Shown here in pieces: positions 11,901 to 21,946 of a stretch of 64,000 bases of DNA (position 1 is its first letter; the number at the start of each line of letters is the position of its first letter). Source of the stretch: Gordius sp. MW1 (Eukaryota; Nematomorpha; Gordioida; Gordea; Gordiidae); the NCBI GenBank assembly GCA_964036665.1, contig OZ038530.1, positions 22,900,001 to 22,964,000 on the forward strand, given 5' to 3'. The position numbers were made by a program, and so were the translations under genes. The notes under the pieces are model-generated. The model made no database searches and was not told where the DNA came from. It saw only the letters and a program-made list of their open reading frames with translations.

Positions 11901-14900
11901 GTATCTTTTGAACCTTCCTTTCCTGGTTGTTAGTATGACCTACAATTATGGGAAACTCAATGCACACTTTTATCATGATGATCAATCATACCAAAGATGT
12001 CGCTCCCTTGCCTGCAACATTATAACTATATTAACACCAAATCTACTACAACTTTTTAGGATTAGATCACGAATGCACTCGAAGTTATGCTATCTATTTC
12101 CCCCCAACATTTTAACGTTTGTATGAAAATTTTAGAAATTCTCTTTATTTCCTCACCCCTAAGCTACAATTTCAGTAGGAAAAAGTTTTATAACTTCCCC
12201 CCTTTTAGGTGCAAAAAGTTGAAGAACCCATAGAGGATAATATGACGGAGAAGAAAAAGAGCGAGGATCAAGACGACGACGAAGCCAAGGTATGCTTGAA
12301 CATTTAACATAGACTAGTGTTGTAAAAATGGGCCGGTTTTGGGTGGTCGACCTTTGGTTTTAGTCGACTAAACATAAGCGGGTTTTTGCAACACTACAAG
12401 GTAATCGCACAAAAGAACCTTGTATAAAAAGGGTGTCTATATAAAGTAGGTATATTTATTATGAGAACAATTATTGTGCTCAGTATTAAATTCAATTTTT
12501 GCTCAGTAGAATAATTAAATGCTCCTCAGTAAAATATTCAAATGCTCACTAAATAATTTAATGTTCAGTAATTAATTGTTTGCTCAGTTATTTATTCAGT
12601 TATTCAGTTATTATTTCTATGGTTGCTCAGTAAATTTTTGCTCATTAACTGAAATTTAATTTTAAAATAAAATTAATATTTAAGCGAGATTTGAACCAGC
12701 AATGTCAATTCATAAATGTCCTATGTGTTATCTATGTGGTAAAAAGACATGGGTTTTGTTTAGTCGACCTTAAAAGTTCGACTAAGAAAAAGGACAGAAT
12801 TCATTTTTGTGTTTTGGTGACAGTTCTCAAAATTATCGTTTGTAGAGCTAAATAAATTTTTTAGATGAAAATTGATGAGCTAGATGTATCGATATAAATT
12901 ATTTCCCCCTCCCCCCCCCCTTATTTTTTGACCCTCTCTCTCAGGGGAGGGGGGGGGGAGTGATTTGCTCCCCCCCCCCTGTTTTTTGATCTTCTTTCTC
13001 ACCCGGGGGGAGGGGGTTATATGCCTCCCCCCCCTTTTTTCACCCCTCCCCTTATTTTTTACCCTCTTTCTCATCCGGGGGGGGGGGGTTATAAAATATA
13101 AGTGCAAAATAAATTAATATCACAAATTATGAATTTATATTACTGAGCATTTTAGCAAAATAACTGAGTATTATTAATTTAAAGCTGAGCATTTTAAAGT
13201 TAATTTACTGAGCATATTTGAATTTTTAAAATACTGAGCACATTTTACTTAGCATTTTTTAATTTATTACTGTGCATTTAAATAACATCCATTTATTATC
13301 ACTACATGTAGGCTAGTTGTTCGCATTTCAAAGTTTCTTCTCGTGTACAAGACTTTTTATAACCATCACGTATTATCGTGCATTATTACTCCTACTTGGT
13401 TAAATTGAATGAATAAAATCAAAGCGGGCGTAACGGGGTCTTAAAAGACCCCAGAAACTAACGCGTCTACGGCAGATTGATAAAATAGTAATTTACGAAT
13501 TTTTAGGTGGAAGAAGAGAAGGACATCAAAACGAACACCGTAGAAAAGACTGTCTGGGACTGGAAATTAATGAACGGCGCCAAGCCTATATGGACCAGAA
13601 AGTAAGTTTTTAAAGGCACCCAGCGCGTTCCTCTCGCCAGGGAGTTTTTTTTATCGCAAATGTGCCACTATAATAGTCGGGTGGTTTTTAACGAATTTCT
13701 ATCGGGAATGGTGGAGAATAAATTGTTAAATAATGGAATCAAAAAAATAGTGCAAAAATGATAAACTCTTCTTAAGCAGATCGATATGGATATATATAAA
13801 AATGGGAATGGGCGTAGCCAGGGGAAGGCAAGGAAGTTTGGCTGCCCCTCTCTAAATCTAAAAATTTGTTGAAATTTATTAAAATTATCGCTATATTGCT
13901 AAAATTTCAAAAAATGATTATTTTGCCCCCCCCCCTCTAATTCATATCCTGGCTACGCCCTTGAAAATGGGTAAAATATTACTTCCCCAGTCTCGAGGCG
14001 TCTTTTAAATTGGGGATTAGTTGGTCGTATTCGATTCAATCATATCACCCTTTTGTTTTAGACCTAGCGAGGTGGACGAAGAAGAGTACAAAGAATTTTA
14101 CAAGACGATCAGCAAAGAGAGCGACGACCCACTGGGTCACATCCATTTCACGGCCGAGGGCGAAGTCACTTTCAAATCCATCCTCTACATACCCAAGAGC
14201 CCCAACGTCAACATGTTTTCGGAATATGGCAAAAAGGTAACGCGTTTAATTTTCTTATACACATGTACATTTAATTTCTTTTGTTCCTCCTTTACGTGTG
14301 CTGGGTTTCTTCAATTTAGCTAGGCGCTTAAGTGTATATATTAGTGTCGTAAAATGGCTGGGGTTTGCTTGATCGACCTTTGGGTTTAGCCGACAGTACA
14401 CAAACAGATCGACGGTTTTTTGATTTATAATTTTTAGTCGCAGCATGAACACAAATGTAATTTGGCCCAACATTTGGTCTGTTTACGTTTATTCCACCAA
14501 AGAAAATCAAGCAGTTCTTACAAAATAAGTATATACTGAGTGATCCACCCCTCTGGTCTAATTAGGCTATTCTATGGTAAAACGCAACTTGCACATTTAT
14601 ACGCCTAGAAAAATACAATAGGTGCACATCTAGAATGGAGTTATACTTATTAAAGGCAGTCAGCGACATTTTAAATTCCAAGCACTTTTGCGCGTTAAAT
14701 GCCCTAAATTGAGGGTTAATTTTTTATATTGCAACCATTAATTAAAGTTGAAAACGTTAAAAGAATGAAAGGGAAGAGGTAAAATTCAAAAGATACAAAA
14801 TGCCCAAACCGATAATAATCAGGTCTGGCATTTAAAATTTTGCGATTAGGACCCCCCGAATTTTTTGTTTATAGCAAAAAGTGAATTTTAATGTTGTAGG

Positions 14901-17900
14901 TGAATCAATTTGTTACTTAATTCTATTTTTAAAGGCCTATTTCTTTTTTTCCGTCATACGCCGCAGGTTGACCACATCAAACTGTACGTGCGCCGAGTTT
15001 TCATAACTAGCGATTTCGAGGATATGATGCCCAAGTATTTAGCCTTCGTTTTTGGCATAGTGGATTCCGACGACCTGCCCCTCAACGTATCTCGCGAGAC
15101 GCTGCAGCAGAACAAGTTGTTGAAAGTCATCAAGAAAAAGCTGATCCGCAAGGTGCTAGACATGATTAAGAAATTTTCCGAAGCCGACTTCAAGGTGTTT
15201 TGGAAGGAATACAGCACAAAGTAAGTTTTGCGCGCCCTCCCCCCTCTCATTAGAAAACTATCTTTGATTTATGATGGAATTTATAGGCTTTTGCTCGGGT
15301 TTTTCCGCGAAGTAACATTTAAGGTGCCAGCCTTGATCTACACGAGGAAAGTTGGCTGGGTTTAGAACACGTTCTCTAGCCTTACTTCTAGATTTGTCTA
15401 TGCACAACTCTTCTATCCCATAATGTTTTTTAAGCATGATTTTTTGGTTTTCCAATCGCGGGTAGCTTCACCTTTTATCGTGCTAACCAAAATATATGAA
15501 ATTTGGCAGATGCTTAATATAGTAATTGTAATAAATTGTCGTAAATCCACTTTGTACGGTTACTGAATAAGGCTCATAATAGTTGCAGAAATTATTATAG
15601 CTCTTTCCCTTCAATTTTTTGCGATTTACCCTCTAAATGGTTTATGGAGCAGCGCCAGCTATACTCTAAGTCTTTCCCCACTCGCCACATTTATCGAAAT
15701 TTTGACAGGTATGTATGGTGAAACAAGTAAAAGTGCCTAATTTTGCGCACATTGCATCGTTGTAGTAGGCTACATTTATCGCACCTCTGATATCAATTGA
15801 TTTCCGATTTATAGGGACCCTACATATCGTGTCTCAAATTTTTAGCAAGTGCAGATCATACTCATTTTATTTTGACTTTAACAACTTTTAACCTTAATGG
15901 TGATACAAGGGCTTAAGCTATGTGTTGTATGATATTTAGCATGAAGTTAAGCTTAAGAGTGGTCGAAGACGTGGCCAACCGTAATATACAGGAATAAATT
16001 TTTTTTGGTATAAATCAAAAATTCCGTGGCGGCATCCTAGCCTCAAAATGCAAAAATGGGCTACATGGTTCATCTAAAAAACACAAAGTTTTGGGTGAAA
16101 AAACTAGAAACAGATTATTGTTCAGCGCAAAATTCTCTATCAGAATTATTAGTCTGATTGCTGGATGGAATCACGAAGTCAATATTTGTAGGCCTGCCTA
16201 ATTATTTTAAAAAGAAACTTATTTTGGAATAAGTTGTATTGTACTGTGTGTGTATTTTTGTATGTATGTATGTTATTTAGCATGAAGTTGGGAGTGGTTG
16301 AAGACGCGGCCAACCGTAATCGCCTAGCCAAAATCGTGCATTTCTATTCTTCGTTCAACGAAACGGAACCGGTTAGCTTGTCATCCTACGTTGCCCGCAT
16401 GAAGGAAAAGCAAGATGCCATCTACTTTGTAGCCGGACAGTCCATCAACGAGGTTTGTTGAAATAAATAAGGGGGGTCATAAAAATTTGTTGAAGCTCAT
16501 AGACTTAGCTTCTAGCTTAAATATTGAAAAAATGGGAATAACGTGCGTTTTCTCTTAAAAATAAGCGATGAGGCTTTCATAATGATGCCTTTTTTGCTCC
16601 TACGTTCATTGTTTATCGTAATTTGTCGAGCGACTTTTGGTTGCTAGTTTTTTTTGGCCTTGAAAAGGTTTTTTATACTGCTGTGCTAGTGGCGATCTCT
16701 CATCTACCAAAAACAATCATCATCACTTCTTTCACTCAAGGGGTACGAGGCGCGAAATGTTCTTATATAACACTTTAGGTTTGGTTTGTTGTTTTAGGTC
16801 AAGAATTCGCCTTTCGTTGAAAAATTACTGAAAAAGGGCTACGAAGTCTTATATTTGACTGAACCCATCGACGAATATTGCATACAAGCCCTACCCGAGT
16901 TTGAAGGCAAAAAATTCCAGGTAAATAGCTATTAGTTTTTAGCAGCATGTAATAAATAATGTTATTGATAGCTATTATTGTATTGTAGGTAAGAATTTTA
17001 GCTTTTGTAACGCAAATTAAGAACAGGCTATTCCGTCTTCGGGTTTAATATACTACTAATCAACCAAGAAATACCATTGAATATCGTTTTGTTTATTACG
17101 TATAAATAATGAATTACTAAAAAGTAAAAGCTCCTCATTTAATAAAAACTATGCTAGAACGTAGCTAAAGAGGGTCTCAAACTGGACGAAGGCAAGAAGG
17201 CCAAAGCTAGGCAAGAGCAACTCGAGAAGAAATTCCAACCTCTTTTGACTTGGTTCAAAGATGTAGCCCTACCCAATTCGGTAACGCCCCCATATCATTT
17301 GTTTTTTTCAAAATTATTACTCCCTCTCCCACCCCCTTAACCCGAATAACGTCATGAATTTGCGATACTAACACACCATAGTTAAGCAATTTATTTATTT
17401 ATAATAATTGTTGATTGACTCTCGGGCCATCTGAAGATCGAAAAAGCCACCATCTCCCAACGTCTAGCTAAATCGCCTTGCGCCATGGTTGCCAGTTCTT
17501 ACGGCTGGTCCGGCAACATGGAGAGACTCATGACTTCTTCGGCCTACGCCAAATCCGGAGACCCCATGCATCAGTAAACTAGACGACACCCAGCTGAGCT
17601 TGATATTCATCGACCATTTTTAGACTCGACTCACGCGCGCGCATTGACTTTCTACATGCTCGCTTGCTTGCTTCAAAAATCTCTGCCTGCTAGTGTCGTA
17701 AAAACGGCTGGTGGTTTAGTTGGGGCGGCCCTTGGTCTTTGTCGACCTCTAGGCTTAGTCGAAATTTGAGAAACGGACCAGAGTTGACCGTTAGACTTGG
17801 TTAAACCAAAGGTCGACTAAGCAAAACCCAGCCGTTTTACGACGCTAATACCTGCTTCCCCATTTGCTCGCATTTCACTCGCTTTTCTAGGTGATGTTTG

Positions 17901-20878
17901 TCATCTTTCTTTTTAATGATTCCAAACGTGACGAACGTTACCGAGAAAGCCTCGTAAATATTACCTTTTTTCTATTGCACTTTGCTTCCGCCCCCTGCTG
18001 TGCTTGATAAAGGTGGAAAAAGTGCTCATCTCCAAACGCCTCCTCAAATCTCCCGCCGTTTTGGTGGCTCAATTGTACGGCTGGGACGCGAACATGGAGC
18101 GGCTCATGAAATCCTCGGCCTACGCCAAAGCGAACGACCCGAACAATCAGTAGATTCACTTTTCTCTCGCACTTACGAGGAGCTGTAACGTCTTTACCGC
18201 CATCCCCTCCACCTTTAATAATCTCATTTCGCACGAAAGGCTCTGTAATGACCGTCCTATTCCCCAATGCTTAATCACTAAGTCCCCCTTGGCCTTTTTT
18301 GAACTTTACCTTAAGTGTACATAGAGCCTGGCCGTGTGATTAGACATAGCTCTTGGGCGTCAATTGCTTTTTAACTTGCGCTTTCGCCTTTAACGAGACC
18401 GACTCGACCACAATCTTTGACTTTGCGTGTATTAGTGTCGTAAAAACGGCTGGGTTTGTTTAGTCAACCTTTGGTTTTAGTCGACTAAACGTAAATATAC
18501 CAAAGATTTTTTGGTCTATTTTTCTTACTCGACCACTAGGCTTAGTCGAAATTTGAAAAATAGACCAGTATCGACCGTTTGTCTTAGTTAAACCAAAGGT
18601 CGACCAGACAAAACCCAGTCGTTTTTACAACACTAGCGTGTATGCATATGCAACTTGATATTCTTGATGAAACAAACCCATGTTTAAATATTATTTTTGT
18701 TTAATTCGCACATCCTAACCTCGCAAGGCATTACGCTAACATGAAAAAAACGATGGAAATCAATCCGACTCATCCCATCATCAAAGCCCTTTACAGCAGG
18801 GTTGAAGTACGTGTTTTTAAATTACCCATCTATCCTAAATGTTAGAATGTCTTTATTTACTCTCTCGGCTTTAAACATAAAATTACTCTACAGGATGTTC
18901 GATATGAGCTTTGTGAATGCCTTTTTTGCACATTTATATCGAAATGGTTCAAATCTCATGCTATTTGACTGATCCTCGAGGCGTTATAACTTTATAATTA
19001 AGAAAAACGCCTTTAATCGACATTCTATGTTCAGTTTCCTTATTAATTACGGAATCAAAAAATTAAACTAAAATCATAAATTTGCAAGTGAAATATCCCA
19101 TTTTTTGTGCCTAGGCGAGCCCCGACGACGAGACTGCCAAGGATATGGGAGTACTGCTATTCGGAGTAGCTACTATGAGGTCAGGTTTCGCCCTGACCGA
19201 CACCAAAGATTTCGCCGAACGCGTGGAAAAATTGATGAGAAAGGGTTACGACATTTCCGACTTTGCTGAGGTAAACGCGCAGAAAATTAATACATCCTTA
19301 ACCTTTATCATCTTCTTGCTATTTAAATGATTCTAATCCCTATTATTTATAACGAACTTTACGTGTTGTGCTTACCCGACCACCTAATGCTTGAAATGTT
19401 TTGAATAGTTTGCTGTATTAGGTGTTTAGGCTAAAGTGCGACATATTTTGTGTCTACAACAAAAATTTTTATCGCGCCGAGTTGTTTAAAGCTTCTTTTG
19501 AGGTTATACCATAAAAGAAAGGATGTCGCGAAGGATGCGAAAAATAAAGTGTGTAAGATATACAGTGCATGTATTTGGATTTTTTTATAATGGCCTTAAT
19601 CGGTCGGACAAACATTTCCTTATTATCTCCTCGAAACATTTGCAATTGATGCTGGAATCCTTCGCATCGCCTTTAAATCACGATCGCATAGAGCTTGTTT
19701 CACAAAATTACACACACGCCTAAAAAGTGGTATCGAAACAAACTACGAATATTTCATTTTCTCTCATCTTAAAACTTCCCCCCGTTTAAAAATTTCCATA
19801 AAAATTGCAAGTTAAAGGTGTCCGTTTTGGTGGTCATAAATTTTGTGCTACCCTTTTTTGTGCTTTGCATCAAGGTTGAAGAGGAATTGGAAGAATTTGA
19901 GGACGAGGAGGAACAGGGTGGAGAGGGCGAAGAAGAAGGCGAGGAAGTAGAAGATGAAGAAGATTCAACTACGACAGCACCTCCCCTCTCCCAAACTGAA
20001 ACACCATCTGCTGCTGCGGACGACGAAAGTTCCAAGGTAAAAACAACGATAATCTTATGAATATTGTTGTATAAAATCGATGGGTTTGGATTGATAACGT
20101 AGGTAGCTATGGTCCATCGTCAGGGGGAAAAAAATAAAAAAGGAGAAGATGAAGTCTCAAAAAATAATTGCCCGAAATATCGCGCATTTTTCTCTATCTA
20201 CGATCAATCCAAACCCACTGATTTTATACAAACGGATTGCCAATTCTACATTATATAAACGATAATTTTGTACAGTGAATGCACACTAAAACCTGCACGG
20301 GTTTGAAAAATTCAATATGCTTTTGGGTTTAAAAAGGGTGGACTTTGCAGTCTCTAGTGCACACTAGCTATAAAAATGTTAAATGGGTGCCATAGAAATA
20401 TTTATAGCTCTAGACTTAGAAATGCACGGTTCCCCCCCCCCACCATTAAGAGAGCACTAGTTTTTAAAAGTACCCTTTATTTACTGGTTCATCACATCTT
20501 AAACTTTTATCAAAACTATCTTGGATTAAAAGGTCCTAAAGTGAACAAATTTTTAAATTGAAATTGTTTATTTGCCTAGCTTAATTGGTAATCGTCGATA
20601 ATTATTTCACATTTTTTTTCTCGGCACCAGTTTAAAAGCCCTAGGCTTGCTAATAGCATACCTTTATAGGCATGGGTTAGATGTTTAGTAAATAAACGAT
20701 CGCTAACAGGCGCCTGTAAATATCTTAAACTCAATAAGGTATTCAATTTTTCTATTATTTTGCCTATCATCATACTTGAAGCATACAAATATTTAACGAG
20801 AAAACTTTAACATTAAAATTTTGCTCTGCCTAATTTACTTTTTGCCATTGTTTAAAGGATTTCAAGGATGAACTTTGA
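8942..20878 (+). CDS. HSP90B1: Endoplasmin (GRP94), ER HSP90 chaperone, complete
   Basis: ATP-driven chaperone of the ER lumen that folds secreted and membrane clients as a dimer. Nineteen coding exons: 8942-8987, 9052-9154, 9193-9334, 9373-9489, 9530-9608, 10654-10897, 11651-11762, 12209-12289, 13507-13601, 14062-14236, 14967-15220, 16281-16452, 16798-16920, 17158-17280, 15a 17437-17573 or 15b 18013-18149, 18728-18806, 19115-19270, 19875-20036, 20858-20878. All introns are GT-AG and phases fit, giving 806 codons (human about 803). Visible: signal peptide (1-16); [16 protein letters not shown] pre-N region; ATPase motifs [14 protein letters not shown] (about 100), DTGIGM (about 148) and GQFGVGFYS (about 188); acidic linker; WDW middle domain; [16 protein letters not shown] from about 623; Glu-rich tail; C-terminal KDEL on a 21-nt last exon. 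Introns 2-4 are 38-40 bp, later ones up to about 1.2 kb. Confidence 0.96.
10918..11068. mobile_element. hAT-type MITE, family A, in HSP90B1 intron 6
   Basis: Ends TGGGCGTAGGCAGGG / CCTGGCTACTCCCGTG are flanked by the perfect 8-bp direct repeat GATGTGCA (10910-10917 and 11069-11076). The insertion begins 21 bp after the exon 6 donor. Confidence 0.85.
11093..11501. mobile_element. Non-autonomous element, family E
   Basis: Ends with GAGCAGTCTATCTAGTCAATG, the right terminus shared with 33941-34391 and 52135-52812. The left end GTAGACTA is a decayed match to their CATAGACTA start. It lies in intron 6 of HSP90B1. Confidence 0.5.
12315..12396. mobile_element. Short foldback MITE, family B
   Basis: TAGTGTTGTAAAAATGGGCC at the left and a GGGTTTTTGCAACACTA end at the right. 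The TTTGGTTTTAGTCGACTAAAC core is kept, so this is an internally deleted copy of the family B palindrome. Confidence 0.7.
12400..13330. repeat. Foldback region with TTACTGAGCA subterminal repeats (family C)
   Basis: The left part (12440-12660) carries repeated TGCTCAGTAA motifs and the right part (13139-13300) their complement TTACTGAGCA, making a large imperfect inverted repeat in HSP90B1 intron 8. The 10-mer recurs in 61625-61760. The centre holds a family B half-copy (12745-12785) and the C/G-run block at 12902-13088. No coding sequence. Confidence 0.55.
12902..13088. repeat. Three tandem C-run/G-run hairpin units
   Basis: Roughly 60-bp units of the form poly-C, TTATTTTTTGACCCTCTTTC, TCACC, poly-G, repeated three times. 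Each unit can form a hairpin of C-run with G-run, and the G-runs could also form quadruplex structures. Confidence 0.65.
13807..13964. mobile_element. hAT-type MITE, family A, in HSP90B1 intron 9
   Basis: TIRs AATGGGCGTAGCCAGG / CCTGGCTACGCCCTTG are bracketed by the perfect 8-bp direct repeat AAAATGGG (13799-13806, 13965-13972). Confidence 0.85.
14342..14526. mobile_element. Foldback MITE, family B, in HSP90B1 intron 10
   Basis: Starts TAGTGTCGTAAAATGGCTGG and holds the TCGACCTTTGGGTTTAG block. The right half is degraded, ending near TTCTTACAAAATA. Confidence 0.6.
15940..15997 (+). pseudogene. Decayed partial duplicate of HSP90B1 exon 12
   Basis: Intron 11 contains a copy of the acceptor region and first about 45 bases of exon 12 (16281 onward). 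Both have TATTTAG|CATGAAGTT followed by GTGGT(C/T)GAAGACG(T/C)GGCC and AACCGTAAT. The copy has a 6-nt insertion ([15 protein letters not shown] against [13 protein letters not shown]). After the homology it runs to an in-frame TAA at 15995. If spliced in it would truncate the protein. It is probably a dead exon copy; a poison-exon role is possible but unsupported. Confidence 0.75.
17437..17573 (+). CDS. HSP90B1: HSP90B1 exon 15a (canonical version)
   Basis: A 137-nt exon, acceptor ctgaag|ATC, donor CA|gtaaac, starting in phase 0 and ending in phase 2. Key stretches are [20 protein letters not shown] and [13 protein letters not shown]. It keeps the HSP90 C-terminal-domain signature SPC.(V)..S.YGW(S/T).NMER, including the conserved cysteine. 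It joins correctly to exon 16 (G|CATTACGCT, giving Q-H-Y). Exon 15b is an alternative with the same length and phases. Confidence 0.93.
17691..17847. mobile_element. Foldback MITE, family B, between exons 15a and 15b
   Basis: Ends TAGTGTCGTAAAAACGGCTG and CAGCCGTTTTACGACGCTA, with the TCGACCTCTAGGCTTAGTCG core in plus orientation. Flanks CTGCCTGC / ATACCTGC match at 6 of 8 bases. Confidence 0.8.
18013..18149 (+). CDS. HSP90B1: HSP90B1 exon 15b (alternative, divergent version)
   Basis: A second 137-nt exon, acceptor gataaag|GTG, donor CA|gtagat, same start and end phases as 15a. Key stretches are [20 protein letters not shown] and [13 protein letters not shown]. It matches 15a at about 29 of 46 residues and has no stop or indel. 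Differences fall on usually fixed CTD positions: SPC becomes SPA, SS becomes QL, WSG becomes WDA. The flanking introns are unrelated to those of 15a, so the duplication is old and the frame has been kept. Using 15a and 15b together would shift the frame. Existence of the exon is strongly supported; its use in mRNA is inferred. Confidence 0.85.
18433..18635. mobile_element. Foldback MITE, family B, perfect 8-bp target duplication
   Basis: Near-palindromic 203-bp element, TAGTGTCGTAAAAACGGCTG to CAGTCGTTTTTACAACACTA, flanked by GCGTGTAT at 18425-18432 and 18636-18643. It lies between exon 15b and exon 16, in the same orientation as the copy at 17691. Confidence 0.88.
20069..20230. mobile_element. 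Inverted-repeat MITE, family H, in HSP90B1 intron 18
   Basis: Ends GTATAAAATCGATGGGTTTG and CAAACCCACTGATTTTATAC. The core CCCGAAATATCGCG is shared with 42600-42735. A half-copy is at 33893-33940. Confidence 0.6.
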
Positions 20879-21551
20879 GGTGCCTGTTTGTTACAAAGGA
20901 AATGCAGGTACCAGCCTTAAGTCTCTGACCAAACATTCTTTTGATATTGTTATACCCTTTTTTATCCAACGCGAACGACACATGTTATCTCTTTCCCCAT
21001 TCGCACATTCTCAACATTTCCACACTTACTTTAGAACGATTTCTTGCGTTGTTGTTTGTTTGTGCTAAATATTCTCTCATACATTCGGCACCCTTTTTTT
21101 GTATAAAGGATGATAATTATTCCTTTTTTACTCTTTACTTGTCTTTTTTGCTACGTATCTCTTTGTTTCTATTACTACTACCCACAACACTCACTCTCGG
21201 TATTACCATTATTATCATTACTTTGTGTAGTAAAGAAAATGTACGATTGATATGCGTGTACGTTTTTAAATGTGTTACCGAATATCCTCTTTTTCTTGAT
21301 GCCGTGTATAACAATATTTGTTGGTGGGAAGCCCCTAAAGTTTGATTGTTTCAATGATTATAAATATTTATTATTATGATGGTAAAATGCGTGTTTGTAC
21401 AATAGATGATTAAAAAATGTGTGTGCCAACGGAGATGAAAAGTCAGGTATTTCTTCGTTTGGGAACGAACACCGGTCTTAGTTTTTCGCCCTGAATATTT
21501 TTAAAAATCGCCATAGCATAATAAAAAATGTAAAATTATATGGGTCAGATC

Positions 21552-21674
21552 CATGGGCGTAGCTAAGGGGCGGCTCATTCATTAAAATATGGATAAAATT
21601 TTAAAAAGTGTTCATTTTGCAACTCCCTAAATCATCATTACCCCCCTCTAATTCCAATGATGGCTACGCCCATG
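21552..21674. mobile_element. hAT-type MITE, family A
   Basis: TIRs CATGGGCGTAGCTAAGG / TGATGGCTACGCCCATG. Flanks GTCAGATC (21544-21551) and GTCACATC (21675-21682) match at 7 of 8. Confidence 0.8.
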
Positions 21675-21823
21675 GTCACATCATTATTTATGGCTAATCG
21701 ATAGTGGCATTAAATAGAATTATTAAGATTTCTAAAACTTTAAAAAAGGTAACAACAAAGTGTTAAACTAAGATTCTCTCGGCGAATCTTATGTAGTTTT
21801 TTATGTACATTATTTTATACTAC

Positions 21824-21829
21824 TTTATT
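21824..21829 (-). terminator. TOP3A: Poly(A) signal of TOP3A (minus strand)
   Basis: TTTATT on the plus strand gives AATAAA on the minus strand, 118 bp past the TOP3A stop codon. It lies upstream of the HSP90B1 signals on the other strand, so the transcripts would overlap. Confidence 0.4.
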
Positions 21830-21853
21830 GCATATTTTATGGATCATTTTTCG

Positions 21854-21873
21854 AATAAAAGCATTTCAATAAA
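21854..21873 (+). terminator. HSP90B1: Tandem poly(A) signals of HSP90B1
   Basis: AATAAA at 21854 and again at 21868, the first clear pair downstream of the HSP90B1 stop codon. Confidence 0.45.
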
Positions 21874-21946
21874 AAAAACTGGAAAATTTCTAATTGGTTT
21901 TCCTCAAGGTTCTTAATAATTTTCAAAGAAAAAAATTTTAAAATTG

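Larger units (their letters stand above)
20879..21880 (+). other. HSP90B1: HSP90B1 3' UTR (probable)
   Basis: No further coding exon is needed after the KDEL stop at 20876-20878. The next strong poly(A) signals on this strand are AATAAA at 21854-21859 and 21868-21873, so a UTR of about 1 kb is likely. It contains a family A MITE at 21552-21674. Confidence 0.45.

Noticed and set aside
19769-20035. Minus-strand Ser-rich 88-codon frame
   Set aside because: Antisense of the Glu-rich HSP90B1 exon 18.
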